DNA of 64,000 nt from Musa acuminata AAA Group (taxonomy: Eukaryota; Streptophyta; Magnoliopsida; Zingiberales; Musaceae), in contig NC_088348.1 in NCBI RefSeq assembly GCF_036884655.1, positions 28,276,501-28,340,500 on the forward strand. Reading direction: 5' to 3'. The position numbers and the translations under genes are program-made. Each line of letters starts with the position of its first letter. Positions within the stretch are counted from its first letter, which is position 1. Positions 23,301-37,220 of the stretch are shown here, one piece after another. Below the pieces are notes generated by a model. The model was not told the DNA's origin. It did not search any database and saw nothing but the letters and a program-made list of their open reading frames with translations.

Positions 23301-24766
23301 TACACACATATCGGATGCGTCCGCTCACCGTTCACCGTAAGCTTACCGCCACCGAATTCACAGTTACTCTCTCCTAATTCTCTCTACCTTGTATTAATTT
23401 TATTGTTTAAACATTTTCATGTTTATTATAATTTTTTATTTCTAGTATTTTTTTTCTTAGTGTATATATTATTAGTTAATTTGCTATAACTAAAGTAATC
23501 TCCATCATTTTCCATTTACCTCCTCATGGAGATGATATTATAGACGGTGACGCATAGAAAAGGACAGGTGTCGGATGGGGGCTTCCACGGTGAGTGAGGA
23601 TGAGGAATCTGAGCCGTTGGATCATAGAATTTGATTGATCAAGGGATTGGTGGTGAAGTTTGGGCAAAATCAACTAATTGATGTTTTTCTTGCTATTATT
23701 ATGTTTGATTATATTATTTCTAATTTAGGAGAGGGGTGATGTTAAAATTGCACCTTCAAAAAATAAAACTATAACAAAAAATTTATCACAATTAAATTCA
23801 TATCTAGAAATTTCAATTATCTTTCTTCAGCCTATATAATAATTTCAATTTAGATAACAGACCATTGGAATGATCAAACAAACCATGGGCAATATGGTTA
23901 GTAGCTAATGAAGATTAATAGTACATTAATTTACAAAGATTAAATTATGTGATGATGCACCAGTGCAGTTAAATTCCCTAAACCTAAGATTAGTAGACCT
24001 GTTAAAGAAAATAATATATTTTTTATTTTATAATCATTCACAATGCTGAAAACTATAAATTTGTGACACTCATAAAAAACTAGGTAAACTATAAAAGATT
24101 GAAACATAATAATATCACTTATGCATACAAATAATGAAAATTATGATGTATAACATTAAATATCAACTAAACCCATTGCAATGACATTTTGATGTTGAAA
24201 AATAATTAAAATACTATTTATCTTACTTAATATTCTTACAAGAGAATTAGCTCATACATGCAACATGTACTTATTAAATTAAATTTGAAAAGATTATGTA
24301 GTTTATTTAACATTTTCACCATTACTTTTTACATTTTTGACATATCTTACATAATGTCAAAACATAATTTATAATTATGTTTAATCCTATTTAACATCCA
24401 AATCCATTATTTTTTTTGAGTTTTGGATCATATTTACGTCGGTATATAAATTCATTACAAAATTATTCTCGATCATGAGATTATGAGTTCATAAATATGT
24501 GTATTATTAAATTTGAAATTGGAAGAGTAAATTAAGAAAATAAAAACTAAAGTAACTAAAATGGCAATCAAGAATTTAAAGCACCTGATTCTGTGATGTC
24601 ATGGTTTGTGTTTTATTCTCACTGACAAAACATGAATATGCTGGAGAAAAGAGTGACCTAATAATTTCCCATGCAAAGCCAGATGCATTTTTTTTATTTC
24701 TGTGGCCACATACTTGGATGTCCTGTTAACATGTCCATCACAACCTATCAATAAGTTAGGTCACAG

Positions 24767-24767
<1 letters not shown>

Positions 24768-24799
<32 letters not shown>
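24768..24799. repeat. (CT)n microsatellite
   Basis: Sixteen CT units in the gene-poor interval. A shorter (AT)n tract follows at 25053-25073. Confidence 0.9.
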
Positions 24800-24805
<6 letters not shown>

Positions 24806-25181
24806 TCATTTAAAGGAAGAGAAAATTTATTCAGGAACCAGAATGGTGAATGGAACATCAAGCAACATATGATGGATGGACTCTTTCCAGAGTATCTCCT
24901 CTTTATTTAATCTATTTAGACAACATGGATAATAGAGGAGCTAATCCTTCTTCCCTCAATACCATGGAAAGAAAGAAAAGGCTTGAATAACATTGTACAG
25001 ATGTGTTGTTATAGTCTGTTGGATGATAGGAGCATCTCTCTAAAAGGAAAAAATATATATATATATATATATAATCATTGTTTAGATGCATTTAAAGTTA
25101 ACTATGAATTTAGATTCCAAGTGGCTGTTTTTCAGGAATCATTTTACTGACCCCATTTTGTGGTAAGGGAGCCTCTGAATA

Positions 25182-25330
25182 CTAATTTTCAAGTGTCACT
25201 TTGAAGATAAGGAGCAGGAAAAGATGACTTCAGAGTTGAGGAAAACTAATTTCAAGTAAATTGGTGAGTGCCAAGAAAGCCTCCCTAAACTAATTTCAAG
25301 TGTCACTTTGAAGTTAAGCAGCAGGAAAAA
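25182..25330. repeat. Spaced direct repeat of about 42 bp
   Basis: The words CAAGTGTCACTTTGAAG and AGCAGGAAAA recur in the same order at about 25193-25223 and 25298-25328, a period of roughly 107 bp. It looks like an old local duplication. Confidence 0.7.
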
Positions 25331-28300
25331 AACATCATAAACACCTTGTGAAAGCTCTAAGCTACTTATACAAGTCCTATTTGTGTTCTAAAAAGCTGAA
25401 GAAGTATGATTCAGGAATCTTCTCCTGACTGTTCTTCCACTACTGGCCAAAATGCACTTGATCAAATGCAAGCCTTTTTTTTTTTTTTGTTTTCTGTCAA
25501 CTGGTGGAGCACTTGATCAGGATAAAAAAGAGGTTCATGAAAGTGATTTCAGATGTGATTTTCCTTTTTGTTAGTGCTTTGGTTGCTGAGATCACTTCTT
25601 GGTACTTCCATTGACCCATGATGGTACATTAAAAACAGTGATAAGTATTTCCAACAATTGGTTGCAGCAAAACTAGCATATTTGGATCCTTCAGAATAAT
25701 GCTGAAGAACAAAGATGGTGGATGATGTCCTCAACCATGACACCATCAGCAGAATGTCAGCAATCTGTGTTTCTTTTTCTATCAATTGGACCTGAAATAG
25801 GTGCTCCATACCAAACTTTGTTTCTAGGAAGTACTTGTTGTTGTTCTCTTACACCACACCAGTCTTGCAAGTTGAAGCAGAGATCTCTATGTAACTTCAT
25901 CCCATGACTCATTAGATTAACTGAGTCTATGATGCCCACTTTTGCTCAATAAAAAAAAAAAAGAAAAGGACTCCATATTTTTGCTGGTGCAGCTTTTGTG
26001 CACTCTTATGTTTGTTTCTGACAGCTATATGATTCAGCATGAGGTGGAAATAAATAAGATTTTAAGATAGTGAATGCAGAGAAGAAAAGAAAAGATTCCA
26101 CAGGGAACCATTGTTGCTCTCAAATATCTTATAAGAGTACCAATCATCCATCCATCCATCAATGTTTGATTGATTTAATGTGATAACTGATAGGGTGGAT
26201 GTCGTCCACACTGAGAAGAAGTGGTCCTGCCCTAAATGAGAATGATTGAGATGTTGCATTAGGAGCATAAATAATTAGGAATTGAATGAATTGGACCAAC
26301 CAATTCTCTTCTACAATCAGAAAATTCTGAAATTGTGCAAAGTTGATAGTAATCTGTGAAAACATTGTGGAATATTCACCTTGCTATATTATATGTGCCA
26401 AAATGAGGTTTTGAGTTTTTAGTGGTGAAAGTGTTAAAGAAAACAAATGCAAGAAGACTGTCACTGTGCCTCACCAACTACAGAAGATCCTTTTGGTCCA
26501 AAGAAAAATGCAGAATGCAAAATGACATGTTTTTGTTGTGGAAAGATGAGCAATTGGGCTATGCAGGTGCATATTTGGACCACAACTTTTGCATCATATG
26601 AAGTTATCAAGCAAGACAAACACCCAAAAGAGCCATAGGAGTCTCCTCTTACCCACATCTTAGAGGTTCAAAAAACAATGCAATTCTTTTATTTCTGCAA
26701 AAGTGGGAACCTTCTGGTAGCTGCCCACTGCCTTGATGGTGATACAAACATCAGGATATGAGAATCAAGGGCATTTAATGGTGCCAAAGGAGCAAATTTT
26801 GACATCATTGCATGCTTTTCCATTTCAACTTTCCCACATTAACTAACATGAGATGCTCATCTACTAACTCTATGGGAAGATTTCAAGTTTTAGTCCAAGA
26901 CCACCGGTATGGTATGGATGCATACATCCTATGATATATTGTGTCCACATGACATGATAGCATATCCACTAAACCAAAGAGGATAAGAAGAGAGAAGGAG
27001 AAGGAAAAAGTTATTGACAGTCAATAAGAATCTATCTAATTTACAAATCAAAAGAATAAAATATATAAATCTGGGCTGAACCGAATGAAATTGTCCAATC
27101 CAAGTAAGAATTTCTGATCAAACAGATAAATATCAATCAATGCTTACCACAAATCTGATCAAATTTTTAGACCTTAAGATTGGACAGTGCTAAGATGCAT
27201 ACTTGTGGGCAATAAGGTGGATGACATAATGCATATAGCATCAAAGTGACAAAGAGAAATTGTTTGTGCTGCAATTGACATAAGGTGGAGTGGTAAGCAC
27301 ACCTAATTCAGATCCCACATTGTGGAATATGCACCCCCCGCCTGTCCTTTATCCTTCCATCACCATCAACAACATCTTTTCGACAATTAAACATCCCATG
27401 ATTTAGACCCCTCATGTGGACGTGTCATGCTGCTTCATCACAAATCGATGGACAAAAAAGTGTTAGCATCAACAGAAACATCTCACCAAAATGTCCAACA
27501 CTAAAGAAATTGCTTGTAAGGTGTGGCGGTGCAGATTTGATTCACATGCACTAACATCTAAATTTGTCCACAACCAACATGTCTCAACAAATGCAATGTA
27601 TCTTTGACCCACCTCTCCTTTTCTTTCCCTAGAAAAAGAAATCAGCATATACTACTTTGTAACACAAATCAAACCATGCTCATTCCATGAACAGGTTGCC
27701 TTCTCTATATACATGAGTAAATTTATAGACAATAAATAGATACAGAAAAGCCAATACATGAGGGATGATAACATATTCTTGAGATACTGATGTGAACTAA
27801 AGCTAGAAGATGATCCAATCCCAGAGTGGCATCTGCACTTGTGCAATTATTTGGGTCCAAAAAATCACAACAAAGAAAATAAAATACATAGAGAGGAGTG
27901 CTCATAACTTTTTAGGGATCAATAGGGACTCAAAAATATATGACAAGCCTTGAGGTATTATTACATTTCGATAAAATGTCAATTCAAGCTACAGGTCAGA
28001 ATTGATGTGGGATTATTATCAGCATATAAATTGAAATGTCAACATAAATCAGCAGTATAGAATTGAATGATTTCCATACTAGCCTGGTGGGATTTTGCAA
28101 AGTCACCAAATGTTCAAAGGAGGAATTGCTAGAGAACAAGAGAAGCTTTTGTCCATTTCCAAGAGACAAATGGAGCACATGGAGTGGGTCATGAGAAGAC
28201 ATAGAACATGTGAGCAGTTTGGAGCATCTTGCAGCACCAGTCTTTTTTGATGAAATATTGGAGTAATTATTCCATCATCACTAAAGAAGCAAGGAGTTAT

Positions 28301-29707
28301 AAGATTGAAACAGCCTGTTGGAGTCCATTACACTACAACCAGTCAAGTCCTATCAAACACATCCCCCACCCCTGTGGAAGATTGAAAATCCAGACTGTTT
28401 CTGATGCACATTCAAAATAAGCAGAACTCCAATTAGGAGTTCCATGAATCCCTAAAATTTCTGCACTGATTCTATAGTTTCAAGCTGATCTACTGCAATA
28501 CAATAATATTGCAAGTTCCCAACTGATGAGATTCAGAGTTTGACCATTCTGAGAACCCCCCCCCTTCTGCAACACAATATGCTGCTTGTCAAAAATAACC
28601 TAGTTCACTTTTTCACGTAGATTCATAATCCTGAAGAACTCCCCCTTCCGAGAAGCCTACTGTCTCCCATGTTGAACTTGTGATTCGAAACAACATCATA
28701 ACACTCCATTGCATAGTTCCACAGCTCCATCGACATAAGATTGGAAGAGAATTTATCATCTCAGATCACCAAAGAAGGACAAAAAGAAAAGATACAAAAA
28801 CTTGATAAAAAATATCTACATGATCGGAGAAGAATAAAAAAAAGTAAATTATCTTATTTAAGCTTCAATTTTTATAGAGGGAATCTGATATCTTAGCAAT
28901 GAAGTCAACTGAATCTCCTCAAGGGTTCTTTAATAGAGTTTTTTTGGAATCATTAATAAACTAAGAAGTTATGGTTATGCCAACGAAGATGGAAACATTG
29001 CTGAACAGATGTCAAAAGCTTGTCAATCAAGTTTGAAGGCATAGCTGCTGCAATTGAATTAGACATGTGTAACCTTAAATAATATAAATTGATAGGATGA
29101 ATTTAAGCACATGAACAAAGAGTCGAAAGATTCTTGGTTCAACCAATAGGATTACCCTATCAACCCAAACTTAATGATGAAGAAAAAAGTTCTAAAGATG
29201 GAAAGAAAATAAAATTTTCATTGCAGAGAATGAATCAATGATAGGGTGAAGTAACTTACACATTGAAGCAAAAGAAACAGACATAAAGAAAATAATGAAC
29301 CCAAGTCATTAGATGCATAAGCTGCAAAATTCCATATCATTCTCAAAGTGGTTGTTTGGTTTGTAGAATCAAAGAAAAAAATTGTGCTAGCTTACTAATG
29401 AAGATGAGACAAGATTATTTTATTCTTCCACAAGCAAAGAACAAGAAAAAGAAAATACATGATGTTTGAATAGTAGAACAATATTTTAATGTCATATTAT
29501 TGCAAAGACTCAAAATGCATCAAATGAAGAGACATGTTAAACTTGACTCTAAGAATTGCATAAATAACAACTTGATTTGAGCCTAGAATGGACACTGACT
29601 CTTATCTTTAAGAATACAGAACTAGCAAACACAAGGAATGATAGACCAAGACTGTACAAAGATTTTAAAAGTAGTGCACAAAAATTCTCTCCCCTTACTA
29701 TCAAGTT

Positions 29708-32700
29708 TTACTTCCGTGCCGAATGGTATAGCTCCATATAGTCTAAAGCAGGCCGATTCCAAGACCAGTCTTGTTCCATCACGCGCTTGCATAGTGAGTT
29801 GAACCATTCCCGTGCATCAAACCAAGCAGAGATTGCTCTGGAAGATCCAATTGTTAGACATATAAACTTGTTTGATATAAATGAGTAGGTTATTTTTCTT
29901 CTCAAATGACAGTGGAGATATTTACTGACAGCATGTATCCGTTCAATAGCAACCAACATATGGAATGTAGTTTTTCTTAGAGATGACTTGAGAATCAATA
30001 TTTAGAAAATAGAACCATTCACAAAAGAAAGAGGCCAAATTATGAAATGCCAAACAACTTTGACTTGGTGAACCACATCAAGGGCTCTAAACATAATCCC
30101 TTAGCCTCCTACTAAATATAAACATAAAATATGGTTTTATGATTAGGGATGAAACATTAAAAAGTTAACAAAAGAAATTCTCGATTTAAAGTGAGAGTTC
30201 CATTTATCTATCAAATCGCTCAATGCTAGTAGGTTCTTATTGAAAATAACATATCTAATTAAAAATTACAGCAAGGAAAATGCAAGAGTTTTGCTGACAT
30301 CCTGAAGCCCTTAATCAAACTAAATCAAGCAAATTTTACCTGTGCACTAGCAAAGGAGTATCTCCTAAATATGCATTTTGGTGTTCTGTTAAGAATACAA
30401 TAAATCGAGTAACAGACAGCCAATCGAGGAAACTTATGATACGTGCCTGTTGAGAGCATAGTCCACGCCAGAAGGATCAGCTCCCTCGAAGCTAAACCCA
30501 TTTGGTTCAAGACCTTGCGCACGAGCTCTTTCTTTATCATTGTCAATGTCAAAGACTGTGTCATAAAGCCCTACATAATGCAAAAGGAAATTCCCTTATT
30601 TCTGATAATTCAAAAAATGACAAAATGTGATTCACTATATAGAACAAAGAGTGGCAGATGCATGATCAGTCTGGATGGATCTATTTACATGGCTGTGCTA
30701 ACATATAGAACAGCCAATTAGGATGTTGAAAATAATGAATGAGACCAAGCATTAGACTCTGGTTTATGGGCAGACTGGAACTATGGGTAACAATTTCCAT
30801 GCGAGTGGGACTGGATATATTACTATCTTGGTCATTTGTCTGAAACCCCAAACATTCCGCAGATGCAAATTCAATGATTTTGACCTGCAACTGACATCAA
30901 CTAATTGCATTTAGTAGCACAAGATGACCTTGAGGGTCAAAGGCCCACAGTAATATTATCCTCAGATCATCTTTTCTTCATATTGAGCTTGTAAAGTTCA
31001 AAAGTGCATTAATTGACTATTCATTGAAATAGCTTCTTTGATTGCAAAGGAAAGACCGTGTACATTGATTCTCCTCAGATCCCATATTGATGAAGTCTCT
31101 TGCACTAGGCTAACCATTAATTGATTATGATTCGGTTGTATGAAACTGCTGCTTGAGCATAAACTAATAAATTTACTGAAAGTACAATAACAAAATTATT
31201 AAAGCACTCACCTCCAGTTCTACGAACAACCGGAATGGAGCCGTATCTCATAGCTATAAGTTGGGTTAAGCCACATGGTTCAAAAAGTGATGGAACAAGA
31301 ATGAAGTCTGCACCAGCATAAATCTAACAAAAAAGGATAAACATTAGAATATCTCATCGACTTAAAGAATTTTGACAGGGCACCTAACAGAATGCAGTAA
31401 ATGATGTCTAACCAGATGAGAAAGAGGTTCATCATAGGTCAAGCAAAAACGGACACGGCCAGCATGGGAAGAGTGCAACTGATCTGCCAAGTGAGCAAAA
31501 TCATTCTGTATACGAGAATCCGGAGCTGAACCAAGCAGAACGACCTACAACAGATTTCCTGTGAATTATGAAATGCTATAACTAGAGTAATTAAAAATTT
31601 ATGTATATATATATATAATTGTATATTGTATTCATACCATTAAATCTATTAGGAGTTAAATATCGACATGGAATTAATATTAGACAGTGCCAAAACAAGG
31701 ATATGCAAAGAAAAACCTGCCCATTGCGCTCAAGTGTTTGCCCAACAGCATGTTTGATGAGGTGAATTCCCTTCTGAACTGTCAGGCGGGTAATTATCCC
31801 TACCAAAGGATGATCAGATCTTCTCAATCCAAGTCTTTGCTGCAATGCCTCTTTAGCAGCCTTCTTACCCTCAACAACATTCTCTGGTGTGTAAGGCACC
31901 TAAAATGGATGAAACAAATTTAAAAAAGAGTTCAGGAAAATTTTGTTCAGTTAGATCAAGCTCTATTTAGAACCATTTTATAAAGGACAATCCTACAGAA
32001 CAATTTAATTATAAGCTAGATAGGTCCATAAAGTCATCGGCCAACCACCTGCGCGTAACCTTGGGATGTCTAAAATTAGCATCTGAACAATCCTTTCCTC
32101 AGGATGTTCAGTCAGATTGACAAATAGCAATTAAGAAGCTTCAAAACTAAAAAGCCAGAAGTAGTAGATTAATGAGAGCTTTCAATTTAGGTTATATATG
32201 TGTACAAGGTCATAAACATGATGATCAACTTTGGATTGCATGCCGAATAGCTCCAAGGCTTAGGGGAAATATCACATTAAGATACACTCTGGTTTATTTT
32301 CACTTGTGGAAGACTTGTTAGATCATTCCTCATAGACCAAACCTCTTCAGAAAAGCAGAAACTTCTTCTCCGACCATTTATAGTTATTTTCATAACAGAA
32401 CAATTTTTGAAGAACTGGTAATGTGAAGTTCATAAGATCTTAATCATTCAGCTAAGCAAGATCAGTGTCTAGCTTCCCTAGAGGATAGATTCTCTGACCC
32501 AGATACTGAAGAAGCAGAGACAACTAACTGCAGTAGCAGTGATAATAAATAAATTATGGCACTCTGCAACATTATTTAAATACTAGTGATATCAGGGGAT
32601 GAACAATACCGATTAGATTCAACATATCAACATTTTTTTCAGTCTTCTTTTTTTCTTATTGATGTATCAAAGTGTACTATTCCATTTAAATCAGTACATA

Positions 32701-35700
32701 ACAAAGTGATCAGATTTCTGTGTGGATTGCAGTACCCATATATAAAATCTTGTTCTACACTTCGTACAATGTAATGATAAGCCTTTGTTATGACTCAAAA
32801 TATATTAATAGCAGGCTTCATGAATAAGAAAGTCTCTTAGTTATCTAGCTATATGCCTTAATTGTCAGGAATCGAATAATGATGAGTTTGAGTTAAACTA
32901 GTCAGGATCTACATAAATCAGATTAGACAACAATTTACCCTAAGCAACATGGGACTATTCTCTGAGTCAATTTCTTTTCACCTCGCACACATGAATATTT
33001 TCAACATTAATTTTATAATGATAGATAAACTTTCTAGTCTCTTCTTTGCTTCGTCTTTTAACTTTCATTTGCCAAAGAAGGAATTTTTTAAATTAATATC
33101 CACAAGTAAAAAGTAATTGACCCAATAGAATAAATATAATTTTATAATATCTCACAGTACCAATTATTGAGTAACCATAGGATGAGGATGAAATGATTGA
33201 TGAACTTTGGCATGCAAAACTTGGCTTGTGTTTTCTTGATCATGCCAATAACAAAACAAATTAAAAGCACAATATATCAACATCATGCATGTCAAAGAGG
33301 AAAACTGCATCATACACGACAATAATAAAGAAAGCTAAAGTTTCATCATGAATTCTGAGAAATATACCGGGATAAAGTGATCATTGTATGGGTCCCAGAT
33401 ATCTGGATCTATACCATTCACGATACCATGGAATTTGTGAAGGTGAGAAGATATTGCAGGATTTCCAGCAACTTCCCTTGAATATGTTTGTGAAACCTAC
33501 ATGGGAAGGCAACTACTTAAAAGATGAGAACACAAAACATGTAAGTTAACAGTTAAAATCATCTTAGCTGAATTTATTCTTCTGCATAAATTCTTAAGGT
33601 GCAGACCTAAACATGTAGAACTAATACATCAAAAGAAAAGGGGCACAAACACGGAACATGCAGAAGCTCAAAAGAACATGTTAATCAAAGAAAATCAGCT
33701 TCTTGTCAAACTCTACGTACATACAAATCAAGGATTGAAATTTCGTACAATACCGGAATTTTGAGATTTGCTCGGTACGGTACGGTATTATATACCGAGC
33801 GGTATATTTCGATATACCGCTAGGTGTATATATATATATATATAGGTAAACTGCTCAGTATACCTCTCTTCTCCCCATGCGGAGTGACGTCGCAGAAAAA
33901 AAAAAAAGTCTCCTCCCCACGCAACGATGTCACCCAAGAAGAGAAGAAAAAGAAAATATCTGCAACGTCACCTCGGCAACGTCGCCTTTTTATATATATA
34001 TAAATAAATAAATAATTCGTTGAGGCGTCGTCTCTCTTCGCCCTACGACGCCGATGACTCTTCTCTCCGCGTGCGAATGAGAAGTCGCTGACAGACGAGG
34101 AGGAGAGCGGCGCCAATCTCAGGTTCTCCTTTTTTTTCCCATTTCTTTCTTCCCCTTCTCCCTCTTCTTTCTTCTCCCTCGGTCACCGTCGATGATAACG
34201 GCCTCAATCGACGGTACCGCTCGGTAGCAGGCGATCCGTGTACCGATCTGCTAACGGATCGATACGTACCGCTCGATACGAGCGGTATCATTCGGTATTG
34301 CAAACCTTGATACAAATACATACTATACATTAACACACACATGCAAAAGAAAACATAGAATTATTTGGCTATTTGCACATTTTGACCAATCACTATTATC
34401 TTTACCATGTGTGGCCTCACTAATGAAGAGTTTGTACTATGGCACATTGTTGAACCATGACAAAAAAGCTCCTCAGAAACCACTTCTATTTTCTTTCCCC
34501 ATCCATCCTCATTCTCATACTTAATCAAATATCACCACAACAAGTGATAATCTGTCATTAGAAGACTCAAATTTGATTTGGGTTAACTGAAGATATTACT
34601 AGCTTCTTAAATAATGCCAAAGAAACAAACACATAGAAGTAGAAAATTAGAAGAACAGGAAGAGCATTGAAGTGATAATTTCTAGGCAGAGAGACAAGAC
34701 CTTAGACAAACCATGAGGGACTCTGCCCAGACTACAATGCCTGTCTAATCGATGTGGCTAATTATATAAGCAATAATCGCACAATTGGGAGGTGATATAG
34801 GAGCTATTACATAGGAAGTTATAATGGGCCAAAGTCTCATGGAAATTACAAGGCTCTATATGGATAGGTCCAAAAATCCAAACACCAATTAACAGCCACT
34901 AAAACCATCTAAGATCTAACAACATTGTATGCAAGCCTGATCTTGGGAGGTCCAGTCATTTGTTTCAATACATTTCTCCTGAAGTTGTTTCTTTCATTCT
35001 GTGGTTTTGCATTCCTAATCTGTCCAAAGGAGGAACTAAACTTACCAAACATATTTAATATGTGTGGTTTTCTGCCACACATCAACAATTTATGCCTGGA
35101 TGCGACTTCTCAATTGTAAACAATACCCAAAATACATTGTTTACAATTCCAAATTAACAAAAGATTTAAAAAAAGATCAACAATTTGTCATTGAACTCAT
35201 TCAAAAAATCAAACAAGCATGGATAAATTGCAAAACTATCACATTGCTGTAAAAGAATGCGGCTAAGTTGCCTGTAAAAAAATTAGAGAAATCCATTAAA
35301 TATCAAAAAAAGAAACAACAAGAACATTTCTGATTTTACCACCGAAAAGGAAACTGGATATCAAATAACCAAAGGTCCTTCTGAGAAGAATTTGTCAATT
35401 ATAGAAAAACAATGACTACTGCAAAGACTTAAAAATATTGAAGCAAGAACTAGATACTGACAGTTGTAGCCTTGTCAGCATATGCCATTGCTCTGCCAAT
35501 GTTGTTCACCCCAAACTCAAGATTATGAATTGTGAAGATAACTCGAGCATTACTCAGCCCATAATGAGCATAGTGTTCCTTGAATAACCAAGCTACAGGA
35601 GCACTAGACCAGTCATGACAGTGCAAAATATCCTGTCCAAGAACAAGCAATCAGTTAAATTGTTTTGAGAAAAAGAATCTTTAAGGAAACAAAGAATAGA

Positions 35701-37160
35701 AAGACTGGAGTAAATGTTCATGAGCATAAGCAAATAAGCAAATATAAACCCCTAGCAGCGATGTACTCCATCCCAAAGTGGATCGCAGTATATTGGTTAA
35801 TACAAGTTTGGCACTTAGCTTATTCAGGCCCCTAATCCCCACAACATTAGATATGGTTTTAGACATAAAGTATGAGTTGTTTTCTTTTTTATTTTCTTCA
35901 TTAGACAATTGAATTTTGGGTTGAAACATTGATCTACAGTCATGTACTTGTTTAATCAAGTTCAAATGTTTTGATTGTCTTCTTGACTAACTAATTCATC
36001 AACCATTGTCTTTTATCAATGATATGCTCATCAAGCATTATTCTATAACCATGATAGTTTTCAGCAATGACACATTTTTAAAGATATCATAGGTGACATG
36101 TTACTAATCAGAATCATAAAAAAACCAAACAAAACATCTATTTATCAATCAAACAAATTTAATTTGAGCAAAAGTCATACAAAATGATACTAGATATGCT
36201 ATCCATACCATAATCCCATTCAGAAGACTGGTGGGGGTTTCACACATAATATATCAATTCTTGCAAGTATATAGAAGATAAAGACTGTGACTCAAACTGA
36301 TCAACTCTTAATTAGCATTTGAGTACTAATATTGAAATAATATACATAATGCCGTTCATCTCAACCCACACAAATTCCTATTGGAATCTAATGGAAACAC
36401 TAACAGTAATAAGAACATAAGTTCACTACTAGCACAATTAACTTAGTTGCAGAAAGATTGTGATCTCACGTCAGACCTTTAGAAGGAAGAGTCTGATAGA
36501 AATTTCCAGGTAAAACTTCAGATCGGAACTTTATTGATATTTGCAAACTTTAAGATTTGCCAGTGCATGTTATGCCACAAGTGATGTGCTGCAGTGCTAC
36601 CTGTAAATGGGTATCTACCTTGTAGCACCACCCATATATACAGAACCAGGCATGCACATGGGCTTTACTATATTGTGCAAGCATAAACTAAGTATCAGAA
36701 GATCCCCTTCCTTTGGAGATAGATTATTTATGTGACAAGTTATTGGTTATTCTCCAAAAAAAGAAAAACTTTGGAGTCTCATAGTTTTCAAGTGAAGAAT
36801 AAATACTTTTATCATGCCAGTGATAGACAAGTCATCATGATTATGAGTGCCACAGTAGGACGTTCATCTTTCATTTGTATATTGCAAGAACTACCATAAC
36901 AATTTCATATAGACATAGACAAGGATCATGGACCCAACACAATATGAATGTGCCAACATGCCTTGTAAAATATAGCACAATACAGCAACTAATACATGTA
37001 TACATTCTTATGTCATTGTAACTTTGTACATTATAGACTATCTATTATCATCATATATAAAACTTCAAAACAAGGTTCGTAATTTTGTACCGTACCGGCA
37101 CTTTGAGCTTAGCTCGGTATGGTATAAGCGTACCGAGCGGTAGGCTCTAGCATACCAATC

Positions 37161-37220
<60 letters not shown>

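Larger units (their letters stand above)
23301..29707. other. 6.4-kb gene-poor interval
   Basis: No reading frame over about 100 codons and no spliced coding signal was recognised on either strand. 23680-24560 is strongly AT-rich. 24600-28450 is compositionally ordinary, with short chance frames. The left end of 28450-29707 carries a run of nine C residues near 28557, and the right end is probably the starch synthase 3' untranslated region. Non-coding RNAs or distal control elements cannot be excluded. Confidence 0.5.
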
